A DNA stretch of 7,843 nucleotides from an uncultured Cryomorphaceae bacterium (GTDB taxonomy: Bacteria > Bacteroidota > Bacteroidia > Flavobacteriales > Schleiferiaceae): assembly GCA_913049755.1 (NCBI GenBank), contig CAJWXO010000055.1, positions 1 to 7,843 on the forward strand, written 5' to 3'. Under the pieces are notes generated by a model that did not search any database, was not told the origin of the DNA, and saw only the letters and a program-made list of their open reading frames with translations. Shown here in pieces: positions 1-6,993 of the stretch. Positions within the stretch are counted from its first letter, which is position 1. Every line of letters begins with the position of its first letter. The position numbers and the translations under genes are program-made.

Positions 1-1218
1 ATGGGACCTGAAGGACATTGGATAGAAGTCCAAATTCGATCAAATAGAATGGATTTAGAAGCTGAACGAGGCTATGCTGCTCATTGGCGATATAAGGAGG
101 ATGACTCTGGGAATACCGCTTTAGACGAATGGTTAAGTATTATACGTGAAAATATTGAAAATCAAGAAGATAACGCTCTTGACTTTGTTGATAAGTTTAA
201 GCTTCAACTGTTTTCTAAAGAAATATTTGCGTTTACCCCACAAGGCAAAATGCTAACCTTTCCGAAACACGCAACTCCAATAGACTTTGCTTTCGAAATT
301 CATACAGATCTTGGGATGAAAATTCTCGGAGCTAAGGCAAATGGAAAGCTAGTTCCGCTATCATATGAACTTCAAAGTGGAGATCAAATTCAAGTTCTCA
401 GTAGCGACTATCAAACACCCAATGAACAATGGATCGATTGGGCAGTAACACCAAAAGCTAAAACGACAATCCGTCATTTTATTAAAAATGAAGAAAAAAA
501 GTCTATTGAACGAGGAGAAAGACTTCTAAGGAGAGTGATGAAAAAAGCCAAATTCGATTGGAATCAAAGCCGTGTTCAAAGAATGCTCAATCATTTTGGA
601 ATTAAAACTCCAAGTGACCTATACTCCAGGTTTGGATCAGGGAAATATCACGGTGAACACATCAGAAGCTTTATTCAAGAAGAAAGCGGGAGCTTTTATC
701 AATATTTAAGGAAAAGGTTTAAACCTAAACCTTCAAAACTTAGGGATTTAAGCATAGATTCAGGAAGGATTGTATTTGGACCAGATTCCGTGATTCTAGA
801 CCATCATATGTCTGATTGCTGCCACCCGATCCAGGATGATCCAATATTCGGGTTCATTGAAGACGATGGTATTAAAGTGCACAGAACCGATTGCCCAGAA
901 TCTATTAACCTTCAGGGACGCTTTGCAGAAAAAGTGATAGTGGCACAATGGGCAAAAAATGCTTCCGGCGACTTTAATGCCACTTTAAGGTTTTCAGGCG
1001 TTGACTCAAGTGGATTACTTCTAAAAGTCTCCCAAGTCATTTCCAATGAAATGAATATGGATATCATCAGCTTGCATATAAATGGGTCGGAAGGGATTTT
1101 TAGTGGGACTATTTCCGTGAATGTATCAGATCGAAGACAATTAAGTCAATTAGCTACAAACCTCAGATCTATAAAGGGCATTGACATGGTGGAGCGCGAA
1201 GTCAACAAGGCTAGATAG
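1..1218 (+). CDS. RelA/SpoT family (p)ppGpp synthetase/hydrolase, C-terminal part (5' truncated by window)
   Basis: C-terminal 405 residues of a long Rel/SpoT enzyme, which makes and usually also degrades the alarmone (p)ppGpp in the cytoplasm during starvation. Visible in order: the end of the synthetase domain (about residues 7-32, with EVQIRS, MD..AE.G and AAHW.YK), a TGS domain (about 74-135, FAFTPQGK then DFAFEIH), a helical region (about 140-240), the conserved-cysteine zinc-finger-like region (CC at 273-274, HRTDC ending at C298) and a C-terminal ACT/RRM domain (about 323-403). The ATG at base 1 is almost certainly internal: GPEG..IEVQIR follows directly on synthetase sequence in full-length homologues, so the hydrolase and most of the synthetase domain lie upstream. 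Whether the hydrolase is active cannot be seen. The stop lies 3 bp from the convergent queE stop. The family call is firm; choosing between rel, relA and spoT names is not possible here. Confidence 0.95.
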   Translation: MGPEGHWIEVQIRSNRMDLEAERGYAAHWRYKEDDSGNTALDEWLSIIRENIENQEDNALDFVDKFKLQLFSKEIFAFTPQGKMLTFPKHATPIDFAFEIHTDLGMKILGAKANGKLVPLSYELQSGDQIQVLSSDYQTPNEQWIDWAVTPKAKTTIRHFIKNEEKKSIERGERLLRRVMKKAKFDWNQSRVQRMLNHFGIKTPSDLYSRFGSGKYHGEHIRSFIQEESGSFYQYLRKRFKPKPSKLRDLSIDSGRIVFGPDSVILDHHMSDCCHPIQDDPIFGFIEDDGIKVHRTDCPESINLQGRFAEKVIVAQWAKNASGDFNATLRFSGVDSSGLLLKVSQVISNEMNMDIISLHINGSEGIFSGTISVNVSDRRQLSQLATNLRSIKGIDMVEREVNKAR

Positions 1219-1221
1219 CTA

Positions 1222-1833
1222 CTACGGTAAGCCTATGTATTTATGAGTTTGTAATGACAATCTCCATTTAGGTTTTTTTTCTAAAAATTCAATTATAGCG
1301 GGCAGAATATGCTCTCTTTTACTCCATTCAGGTTGTAAAAATATCTGACACTCTTCTCTAGCCATTTCAGCATGTTTTTCAGCCCATTTCAAATCATCCA
1401 AATTGTAAACTATTATTTTAAGCTCGTCAGCTCTCTGATACCATTCTTTGAGCGGCGGCTTATTCTTTTTAGGAGACAAACATACCCAATCCCAAATACC
1501 AGAATATTTATAAGCCCCTGAAGTCTCTAGATGAACTCTTTTCCCCATTTGATTAATAGACTGAGTTATGGTCGTCATATCCCACATTAAAGGCTCACCC
1601 CCAGTAATGACAACTGTTCTATCATTACCATCTATTTGTTTTAAGATATCTGGAATAGCAGTTAGCGGATGCTTATTAGGATCCCATGATTCTTTCACAT
1701 CACACCAATGGCAACCTACATCGCAACCCCCAATCCTCAAAAAAAACGAAGGAAGTCCAGTATGGGCGCCCTCACCCTGAATTGTGCGAAAGGCTTCCAT
1801 AAGCGGAAGGGATTCGCTTTTAATCTCTCCCAT
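1222..1833 (-). CDS. queE: 7-carboxy-7-deazaguanine synthase (radical SAM)
   Basis: QueE converts 6-carboxy-5,6,7,8-tetrahydropterin to 7-carboxy-7-deazaguanine, a step toward preQ0 and queuosine in tRNA. The 203-residue length fits the family. The N-terminal EAFRTIQGEGAHTG (13-26) is the characteristic QueE substrate-binding stretch. The radical SAM iron-sulfur cluster motif is CX3CX2C at C37, C41 and C44, followed by the SAM-binding TGGEP at 77-81. The conserved C-terminal LQTHKY...P closes the protein. It is the last gene of the minus-strand ffh-folD-queE run and its ATG lies 14 bp inside the end of folD, implying translational coupling. There is no clear Shine-Dalgarno sequence. No queC, queD or queF and no preQ1 riboswitch is visible here, so the rest of the pathway must be elsewhere. 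The stop is 3 bp from the convergent rel stop. Confidence 0.95.
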   Translation of the reverse strand: MGEIKSESLPLMEAFRTIQGEGAHTGLPSFFLRIGGCDVGCHWCDVKESWDPNKHPLTAIPDILKQIDGNDRTVVITGGEPLMWDMTTITQSINQMGKRVHLETSGAYKYSGIWDWVCLSPKKNKPPLKEWYQRADELKIIVYNLDDLKWAEKHAEMAREECQIFLQPEWSKREHILPAIIEFLEKKPKWRLSLQTHKYIGLP

Positions 1834-2677
1834 CCGCAGCTAAAAGAGTATTCATTAATAAACCCACCCTAGTCATTAAACCCACCCCGCCCGGAACAGG
1901 ACTAATGGCAGAGACAATGTCTTTTACCGAATCAAAATCAACATCACCATGAAGTTTTCCAGACACTCTATTTATCCCAACATCTATTACCACAGCTCCA
2001 TCTTTAATATAATTTTTATCGATAAAGGAATGCTTTCCAATTGCTGCAATTAAAATATCCGCATTTTTAGTTATTTCCATAAGGTTTTTAGTTCTGGAAT
2101 GAGCTAAAGTCACGGTAGCATTACCAAATTCAATATTTGAACTCAGCAGTATAGACATGGGAGAGCCGACGATATGGCTACGTCCGACAACAACAGCATT
2201 CTTGCCTATTGTTTCAATACCATAATGCTCTAAAAGGAGCAATATTCCATATGGCGTAGCGGGAAGATATGTTTTAAGCCCTAGAGCCATGCGGCCTATA
2301 TTTTCAGGATGAAATCCATCAACATCTTTCATTGGGTCAATAGCAAGGAGAATTTCTTTTTCATTTATTCTTTCAGGCAGAGGAAGTTGAACTATATATC
2401 CATCAATTTCAATATTCGCATTAAGCATCTGAATATTTTGAATCAACTCTTCTTCCCTGACATCATCTTTTAGATGAATAAGAGTTGATTTAAAACCGAC
2501 TTCTTTACAATCCTTAACCTTCCCTCTAACATATGCAGATGAAGCTGGGTTATCTCCAACAAGTATCGCTGCCAAATGAGGAACGCTTTTACCATCATCT
2601 ATGCGTTTCTGGACATTAATCTTGATCTCATTTTTAAACGAGACTGCAGCATCTTTTCCGCTTAAAATTAATGCCAT
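1820..2677 (-). CDS. folD: Bifunctional methylenetetrahydrofolate dehydrogenase / methenyltetrahydrofolate cyclohydrolase
   Basis: FolD interconverts 5,10-methylene-THF and 10-formyl-THF in the cytoplasm, feeding purine and formyl-Met synthesis. The 285-residue length is typical. Visible motifs are SSAYVRGK with Y49 and the catalytic K53, IVQLPLP (95-101), DVDGFHP (118-124), PATPYGI (139-145), the Rossmann NADP-binding stretch VVVGRSHIVGSPMS (162-175) and PVPGGVG (260-266). PATP replaces the PCTP of many proteobacterial enzymes. The usual Pro after PVPGGVG is Leu267, which is uncommon. The ATG shares one base with the ffh stop (TAATG), so translation is probably coupled to ffh, and the 3' end overlaps queE. 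All main catalytic residues are present, so I expect an active enzyme. Confidence 0.96.
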   Translation of the reverse strand: MALILSGKDAAVSFKNEIKINVQKRIDDGKSVPHLAAILVGDNPASSAYVRGKVKDCKEVGFKSTLIHLKDDVREEELIQNIQMLNANIEIDGYIVQLPLPERINEKEILLAIDPMKDVDGFHPENIGRMALGLKTYLPATPYGILLLLEHYGIETIGKNAVVVGRSHIVGSPMSILLSSNIEFGNATVTLAHSRTKNLMEITKNADILIAAIGKHSFIDKNYIKDGAVVIDVGINRVSGKLHGDVDFDSVKDIVSAISPVPGGVGLMTRVGLLMNTLLAADGRD

Positions 2678-4011
2678 TATCTAAGATTATTGTTCATCAT
2701 ATTCATCATTTTCCTTTGTCCACCTTTCCCTTGCATAACTTTCATCATTTTACTCATATCATTAAACTGCTTAACTAGTTTATTTACATCAGTAATAGCC
2801 CTGCCACTGCCCTTTGCGATTCTAGCGCGCCTTGAACCATTTAGAATAGAAGGATTAGACCTTTCCGACGGCGTCATCGACTTTATCATTGCCTCGATAT
2901 ATTTAAATGCATCATCTGGAATATCCATATTTTTCATGGCCTTTCCAACGCCAGGAATCATACCCATCAAATCTTTAACAGAACCCATTTTTTTAATTTG
3001 ACCAATTTGCTTTAGGAAATCGTCAAAGCCAAATGAATTACTTGCTATTTTTTTGGAAATTTTTCTCGACTCCTCTTGGTCAAAAGATTCCTGTGCACGC
3101 TCAACAAGAGAGATGACATCACCCATGCCGAGAATCCTATCTGCCATTCTACTTGGATGAAAAACATCAATTGCCTCCATCTTTTCACCTGTACCGATAA
3201 ACTTTATTGGAACTTTAACAACAGAACGAATCGTTAGAGCTGCCCCACCTCTTGTATCACCGTCAAGTTTGGTGAGGACTACCCCAGTGTAATTGAGGGC
3301 CTCATGAAAAGTTTTTGCCGTATTGACTGCATCCTGACCAGTCATTGAATCCACAACAAAAAGAGTTTCTTGAGGTTTCAAGATATTGTGAATTGAGGAA
3401 ATCTCTTGCATTAAAGCTTCATCAATAGCTAGACGCCCGGCCGTATCCACTAGTAAATAATCATACCCCTCATCCTTGGCCTTTTTTTGAGCCTTTGACG
3501 CAATTACAATGGGGTTCTTCTCCTCCGGCATTGAAAAGACAGTCAACCCAATTTGTTCACCAAGAGTATTCAATTGGTCTATAGCTGCAGGCCTGTGCAC
3601 GTCACAAGCTGCTAGGAGAACCTTTTTTCGTTTTTTTTGATTCAGCAAAAAACCTAATTTGGCAGTAAACGTTGTCTTACCAGACCCTTGAAGCCCTGCC
3701 ATTAAAATTGTGTTTAGGCCATTCTCTGAAGATATATCATGAGAGGTTTCTCCCATTAATATTGACATTTCATCTCTGACGATTTTGATCATCACTTGAC
3801 CAGGCTCGACGGCCTTTATGACATCTTGACCTAAAGCCTGAGCTTTTATCGAATCTGTAAACTCTTTGGCTATCTTATAATTTACATCAGCGTCAACAAG
3901 AGCCCTTCGAATATCCTTAACTGCTTCAGCAATGTTAATATCCGTAATTCTTCCCCGACCACTTAGGCGATAAATCGCCTTGTCAATTTTTTCACTTAAA
4001 TTATCAAACAT
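2677..4011 (-). CDS. ffh: Signal recognition particle protein (SRP54 GTPase)
   Basis: Ffh binds signal sequences of nascent membrane and secreted proteins and, with 4.5S RNA and the receptor FtsY, delivers ribosomes to the SecYEG translocon. The 444 residues comprise an N domain (about 1-90), a GTPase G domain with GLQGSGKTT (106-114), DVHRPAA (137-143), DTAGR (189-193), TKLD (247-250) and GTGE (273-276), and a C-terminal methionine-rich M domain (about 325-444). The M domain holds the RNA-binding SRRARIAKGSGR (393-404) and a Met-dense tail. The ATG gives the family N-terminus MFDNLSEKID. It is the first gene of the ffh-folD-queE operon and reads away from the 181-bp divergent region. No SRP RNA gene was found nearby. 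Confidence 0.97.
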   Translation of the reverse strand: MFDNLSEKIDKAIYRLSGRGRITDINIAEAVKDIRRALVDADVNYKIAKEFTDSIKAQALGQDVIKAVEPGQVMIKIVRDEMSILMGETSHDISSENGLNTILMAGLQGSGKTTFTAKLGFLLNQKKRKKVLLAACDVHRPAAIDQLNTLGEQIGLTVFSMPEEKNPIVIASKAQKKAKDEGYDYLLVDTAGRLAIDEALMQEISSIHNILKPQETLFVVDSMTGQDAVNTAKTFHEALNYTGVVLTKLDGDTRGGAALTIRSVVKVPIKFIGTGEKMEAIDVFHPSRMADRILGMGDVISLVERAQESFDQEESRKISKKIASNSFGFDDFLKQIGQIKKMGSVKDLMGMIPGVGKAMKNMDIPDDAFKYIEAMIKSMTPSERSNPSILNGSRRARIAKGSGRAITDVNKLVKQFNDMSKMMKVMQGKGGQRKMMNMMNNNLR

Positions 4012-4031
4012 TTCGTGACTGATTTATACAA

Positions 4032-4067
4032 CAAAGTTAATAGATCCGAATCTGACCATTTTACAAA
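4032..4067 (-). promoter_or_regulatory. Candidate Bacteroidota-type promoter for ffh-folD-queE
   Basis: On the minus strand TAACTTTG (4039-4032) matches the Bacteroidota -7 element TAnnTTTG exactly and ends 20 bases before the ffh ATG. A TTTG at 4067-4064 could be the -33 element, though the 24-base spacer is slightly longer than usual. The position would give a short 5' leader. This rests on consensus matching only. Confidence 0.35.
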
Positions 4068-4070
4068 TAA

Positions 4071-4083
4071 TGAATTTTATTCA
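4071..4083. repeat. Short perfect inverted repeat, TGAAT-3-ATTCA
   Basis: A perfect 5-bp-arm inverted repeat with a 3-base centre lies between the divergent starts. A further copy of the half-site ATTCA sits at 4090-4094, 11 bp (about one helical turn) after the first one. It could be an operator for a dimeric regulator, but in AT-rich DNA such short repeats arise by chance, and no known regulator motif is matched. Confidence 0.3.
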
Positions 4084-4111
4084 TATAATATTCACAACAG
4101 GAATTTCACGA

Positions 4112-4123
4112 TAATTTAAATTA
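4112..4123. repeat. 12-bp perfect AT palindrome
   Basis: TAATTTAAATTA is identical to its reverse complement and lies about 70 bp before the fabH-like ATG. It is composed only of A and T, so chance is a strong alternative to an operator. Confidence 0.25.
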
Positions 4124-4192
4124 ATAATCCTTCAATAAAATTGTATTTTCGATTCTCTACGTCATTCTTAAGTAGATAATAAAAATCAACCT

Positions 4193-5194
4193 ATGCACAA
4201 ATCTCGAATAAGCGGCCTCGGACACTTTTTACCCCCAAGTTCTGTCAGCAACCAGGATCTTAGTGAGATTATGGATACAAGCGATGAATGGATTCAAGAG
4301 CGAACGGGAATTAAGAGCCGGCGATGGGTGGACCCTAATAATATAATAAGCTCATCCCAAATGGGTTACAGAGCTTCCCTGAAAGCTATTGAGAACTCAG
4401 GGATTAATAAATCAGATATTGACCACATACTATTTGCTACAATTTCACCTGATCATTACTTCCCTGGGAATGGCGTCCTTGTTCAAGATCTCCTTGGTCT
4501 CGATACAATTGGGGCAACAGATATACGTAACGCCTGTAGCGGGTTTATTTATGCTCTGAGTGTTGCAAATGCGTATATTCAGACGGGTCAATATGAAAAT
4601 ATTTTAGTCATTGGTTCCGAATTGCAGAGTCCAGTTCTAGACAAAACAACAAATGGCAGAGATCTGAGTGTCATTTTCGGAGATGGTGCCGGAGCAGCTA
4701 TCATTTCAAGATCGAATAACGCTAGTGAAATATTCAGTACTCATTTGCACAGCGAGGGGAAAAACGCACTGGAATTATCTATGAAAGGCCCTTCTGCAAT
4801 TCATTGGATTGATAAACTTGACCGGAATCAAATCAGCCCAGAAACTTTTGCCCCACAGATGAATGGCACCCTTGTTTTTAAAAATGCAATTGTGAGGTTT
4901 GAACAAGTCATAAATGAAGCACTGGATAAAAACAGAATGAGTAAGGAGGATATCGGTTGTTTAATTCCTCATCAAGCAAATTTAAGAATATCTCAATTTG
5001 TTCAGAAAAAACTTGGACTTAAGGATAATCAAGTATTCAATAATATTCAGAAATATGGAAATACAACAGCTGCCTCAATACCCATTGCATTAAGTGAAGC
5101 TGTCGAACAAAAATGTGTCAAACGCGGAGATATTGTATGCTTGGCAGCCTTTGGAGCTGGTTTCACATGGGGGTCCGCTCTTTTGAGATATTAA
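4193..5194 (+). CDS. fabH: 3-oxoacyl-ACP synthase III (KAS III, FabH-type)
   Basis: KAS III enzymes condense an acyl-CoA primer, usually acetyl-CoA, with malonyl-ACP to begin type II fatty-acid synthesis. The 333-residue length is normal. The full Cys-His-Asn catalytic triad is present: C115 in NACSGF, H260 in PHQANLR and N290 in YGNTTAAS. Other family marks are DTSDEWIQERTGI (28-40), IFGDGAGAA (161-169), MNG (223-225) and the C-terminal GAGFTWGSAL. The ATG gives the expected short N-terminal strand before SGLGHFLP. It belongs to a FabH-like branch that I associate with Bacteroidota, where a second, more canonical FabH is often encoded elsewhere; this copy could therefore use a different primer or act in a specialised pathway. 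It heads the plus-strand operon, 15 bp before the ABC ATPase gene. Confidence 0.9.
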   Translation: MHKSRISGLGHFLPPSSVSNQDLSEIMDTSDEWIQERTGIKSRRWVDPNNIISSSQMGYRASLKAIENSGINKSDIDHILFATISPDHYFPGNGVLVQDLLGLDTIGATDIRNACSGFIYALSVANAYIQTGQYENILVIGSELQSPVLDKTTNGRDLSVIFGDGAGAAIISRSNNASEIFSTHLHSEGKNALELSMKGPSAIHWIDKLDRNQISPETFAPQMNGTLVFKNAIVRFEQVINEALDKNRMSKEDIGCLIPHQANLRISQFVQKKLGLKDNQVFNNIQKYGNTTAASIPIALSEAVEQKCVKRGDIVCLAAFGAGFTWGSALLRY

Positions 5195-5209
5195 ATATTT
5201 ATAGTTAAC

Positions 5210-5824
5210 ATGTTAAACAGTTCCATAATCGAGTCAGATCTTAATGGCTTTTCGATAACCTTTCCAGGCATAAGGATTTCAAAAGGAGAATTACTGCTTT
5301 TAAAAGGTCACTCTGGTTCAGGGAAATCAACATTTCTTCACTCTATAGCAGGACTAGTTCCATTACTAAAAGGCCACATAAAAATTGAAGGCCACGGTGA
5401 AATAAGTAAAAATATCGTTCCTAAAGACTGGAGAAAAAATGCTCTTACTATACTTCCTCAAAGACCACTATTCTGGCAATCTTTAACAGTGATTGAGAAT
5501 ATTAAACTTGGTGAATGGTCAAAAGGAATTAAATCTGAAAACAGTGAGTATATTTTAGAAAAACTAGGCATTGTTGATTTATCGAAAAAAGCGGTGAACA
5601 AACTAAGCTTGGGACAGCAACAAAGACTAAGCGCAGCAAGAGCTTTAATATCACAAGCCCCTGTTCTTCTCGCTGATGAACCAACGGCGGCGTTAGATGA
5701 AGAAAATACAAATATCCTAATGGATTTATTCAAAGAACATCAGTCTGAAACTGGATGTTCAATTTTAGTTTCAAGTCATGACAATCGTCTTGACTCGATT
5801 GCTGACCAAATAGTTATATTATAG
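5210..5824 (+). CDS. ABC transporter ATP-binding protein (MacB/LolD-like class)
   Basis: Cytoplasmic ATPase subunit expected to power the permease encoded 5 bp downstream. The compact 204-residue protein is a single nucleotide-binding domain with all motifs: Walker A GHSGSGKST (33-41), Q-loop Q84 in LPQRP, signature LSLGQQQR (132-139), Walker B VLLADE with catalytic E157, D-loop AALDEE (160-165) and H-loop H190 in SSHD. The signature has Leu in place of the first Gly of LSGGQ, a tolerated variant. It ends almost directly after the H-loop, so there is no regulatory C-terminal domain. Size and pairing with an FtsX-type permease place it near the LolD/MacB/YbbA group. The substrate is unknown; the neighbours suggest metal handling or envelope work. 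Two consecutive TAG stops end the gene. Confidence 0.9.
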   Translation: MLNSSIIESDLNGFSITFPGIRISKGELLLLKGHSGSGKSTFLHSIAGLVPLLKGHIKIEGHGEISKNIVPKDWRKNALTILPQRPLFWQSLTVIENIKLGEWSKGIKSENSEYILEKLGIVDLSKKAVNKLSLGQQQRLSAARALISQAPVLLADEPTAALDEENTNILMDLFKEHQSETGCSILVSSHDNRLDSIADQIVIL

Positions 5825-5829
5825 TAGTA

Positions 5830-6993
5830 ATGAATTCACTTTATTTTGCATGGAAGGCTATTTGGAAAAGAAGAAGTAGCACCATTTTTATCTCTTTAAT
5901 TTGGGCTACGGCATTATTAGGTTTTTCATCTATTCAAAGGTTAAATAATGGTGTTTCAAATGCCCTTCACCTTCAGTTAGAAAATACTGATCTTCTTCTT
6001 TCAGCTAAGGGCTCTCCTACTCAATCAATTCTCGCTAATGTCTTTCATCTAAATGAACCAAATGGGAATATTCTAAGATCAGAGGCTGAAGAGCTTATTA
6101 GCAATTATAATTTACAAAATGTCAGACGTATTGCTTATGGAGATAATTATAAGGGATTTAGAATATTAGGCTGCGACAGCGCGACATGGAATCATATCAG
6201 TTATTTGGAGATAAAAGGCAATCTCCCTCAGGAGAATCATGATGTAATAATAGGCCATAATGTAGCGAAACAAACAGAACTTAAAATTGGAGATAAATTT
6301 CATGGTACACATGGACTAATTGGACACGATCATAACCACGAAACTGCCTTTTACAAAGTCTCAGGCATTATCTATTCCAAAACTCCATCATGGAACCGAC
6401 TAATAATTGGTAGTATCAGCTCTGTCTGGAAAGCTCATGGCTATTCGGACTCCAATTATACTGCAGTTTTAGCTAGAATAGACAATCCACTAGACAAACT
6501 ATTAATCCCAAAAAAAATCCAAGAAGAGTCTTCAATAATGTCAATATCTCCTGCTTTCGAAGTTAACAATGTCTTAAACTGGATGAACCAAAGTGCGAAA
6601 ATATTCAGTAGCATTTCATTTTTATTCCTTGTGACTGCAGCGTTAATAATGTTTTTTCTATTGCAATCTCATATTAAAGAGAGACTAAGTGATTATGCCT
6701 TAATTCGAGCTTTAGGAGCAACATGGTGGAAAATCGCAAAAGTTGTTCTGTGGCAGAACATTATCCTAGGGTCCTTTGCTATTCTATTGACTTATATAGG
6801 ATTAGCTCTTATTTGGTTTGGACAATACACCTCGATCACACTGAATGAAATCCTTCAAAAGGAAGTTTATTGGGATCTGTCATACGATATGAAATGGATA
6901 TTTGGGTGTATTGCCTTGTCAATTTTAACTTCTGTTGGACCTTGGATATGGCTACAAAGAATACCTTTGCATCGTGCGTTGGTTGATTCCTAA
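5830..6993 (+). CDS. ABC transporter permease, FtsX/MacB type, with His-rich extracytoplasmic loop
   Basis: Inner-membrane permease partner of the preceding ATPase. The 387-residue protein has the type VII (MacB-like) plan: a basic N-terminus, one TM helix (about 18-35), a large extracytoplasmic domain (about 36-255), then three TM helices (about 257-279, 303-330 and 355-376). The motif IRALGATWWKI (292-302) in the cytoplasmic loop is typical of FtsX permeases. Residues 158-170 contain five histidines (H158, H161, H166, H168, H170), followed by KVSGIIYSKT and W200..HG. I recall a similar His-bearing loop in permeases found with DUF3299 proteins. Type VII systems often do mechanical work or extrusion and need not import. 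It probably pairs with itself as a homodimer, since no second permease is present. Its 3' end overlaps the next gene. Confidence 0.88.
   Translation: MNSLYFAWKAIWKRRSSTIFISLIWATALLGFSSIQRLNNGVSNALHLQLENTDLLLSAKGSPTQSILANVFHLNEPNGNILRSEAEELISNYNLQNVRRIAYGDNYKGFRILGCDSATWNHISYLEIKGNLPQENHDVIIGHNVAKQTELKIGDKFHGTHGLIGHDHNHETAFYKVSGIIYSKTPSWNRLIIGSISSVWKAHGYSDSNYTAVLARIDNPLDKLLIPKKIQEESSIMSISPAFEVNNVLNWMNQSAKIFSSISFLFLVTAALIMFFLLQSHIKERLSDYALIRALGATWWKIAKVVLWQNIILGSFAILLTYIGLALIWFGQYTSITLNEILQKEVYWDLSYDMKWIFGCIALSILTSVGPWIWLQRIPLHRALVDS

Larger units (their letters stand above)
4012..4192. promoter_or_regulatory. Divergent intergenic region between ffh and fabH-like operons
   Basis: This 181-bp AT-rich stretch separates two divergent operons and must carry both promoters. 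Toward ffh there is an exact match to the Bacteroidota -7 consensus TAnnTTTG (annotated separately). Toward fabH I found only an imperfect match, TATTTTCG at 4144-4151, without a well-placed upstream TTTG or TTG. Two short inverted repeats (4071-4083 and 4112-4123) lie between. Neither flanking start has a recognisable Shine-Dalgarno sequence. No RNA gene, riboswitch or ORF was recognised in the stretch. Confidence 0.6.

Noticed and set aside
1..3. ATG at base 1 as the true start of the rel gene
   Set aside because: The encoded protein begins inside the synthetase domain; the family needs several hundred residues upstream, so this Met is internal.
1209..1233. Possible shared bidirectional terminator (AGGCT...AGCCT) at the rel/queE junction
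   Set aside because: The stem is only 5 bp with a long loop and no adjacent T-run, too weak to call.
1568..1780. Plus-strand open frame of 70 codons opposite queE
   Set aside because: It lies wholly antisense to the conserved QueE core, and its translation shows no family motif.
2690..3001. Plus-strand open frame of 103 codons with hydrophobic translation opposite ffh
   Set aside because: The hydrophobic, phenylalanine- and isoleucine-rich product is the expected antisense reading of the Met- and Lys-rich Ffh M domain, which is clearly the real gene.
4144..4151. TATTTTCG as the fabH promoter -7 element
   Set aside because: It differs from TAnnTTTG at one key base and has no well-placed upstream TTTG or TTG; too weak for a separate feature.
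4012..4192. Possible SRP (4.5S) RNA gene or riboswitch beside ffh
   Set aside because: The stretch is AT-rich, lacks the conserved GGAA-tetraloop helix of SRP RNA, and shows no long stable stem.
5458..5733. Minus-strand open frames (also 5529-5711) opposite the ABC ATPase
   Set aside because: They are antisense to the signature and Walker B region of an intact ATPase and have no recognisable motif.
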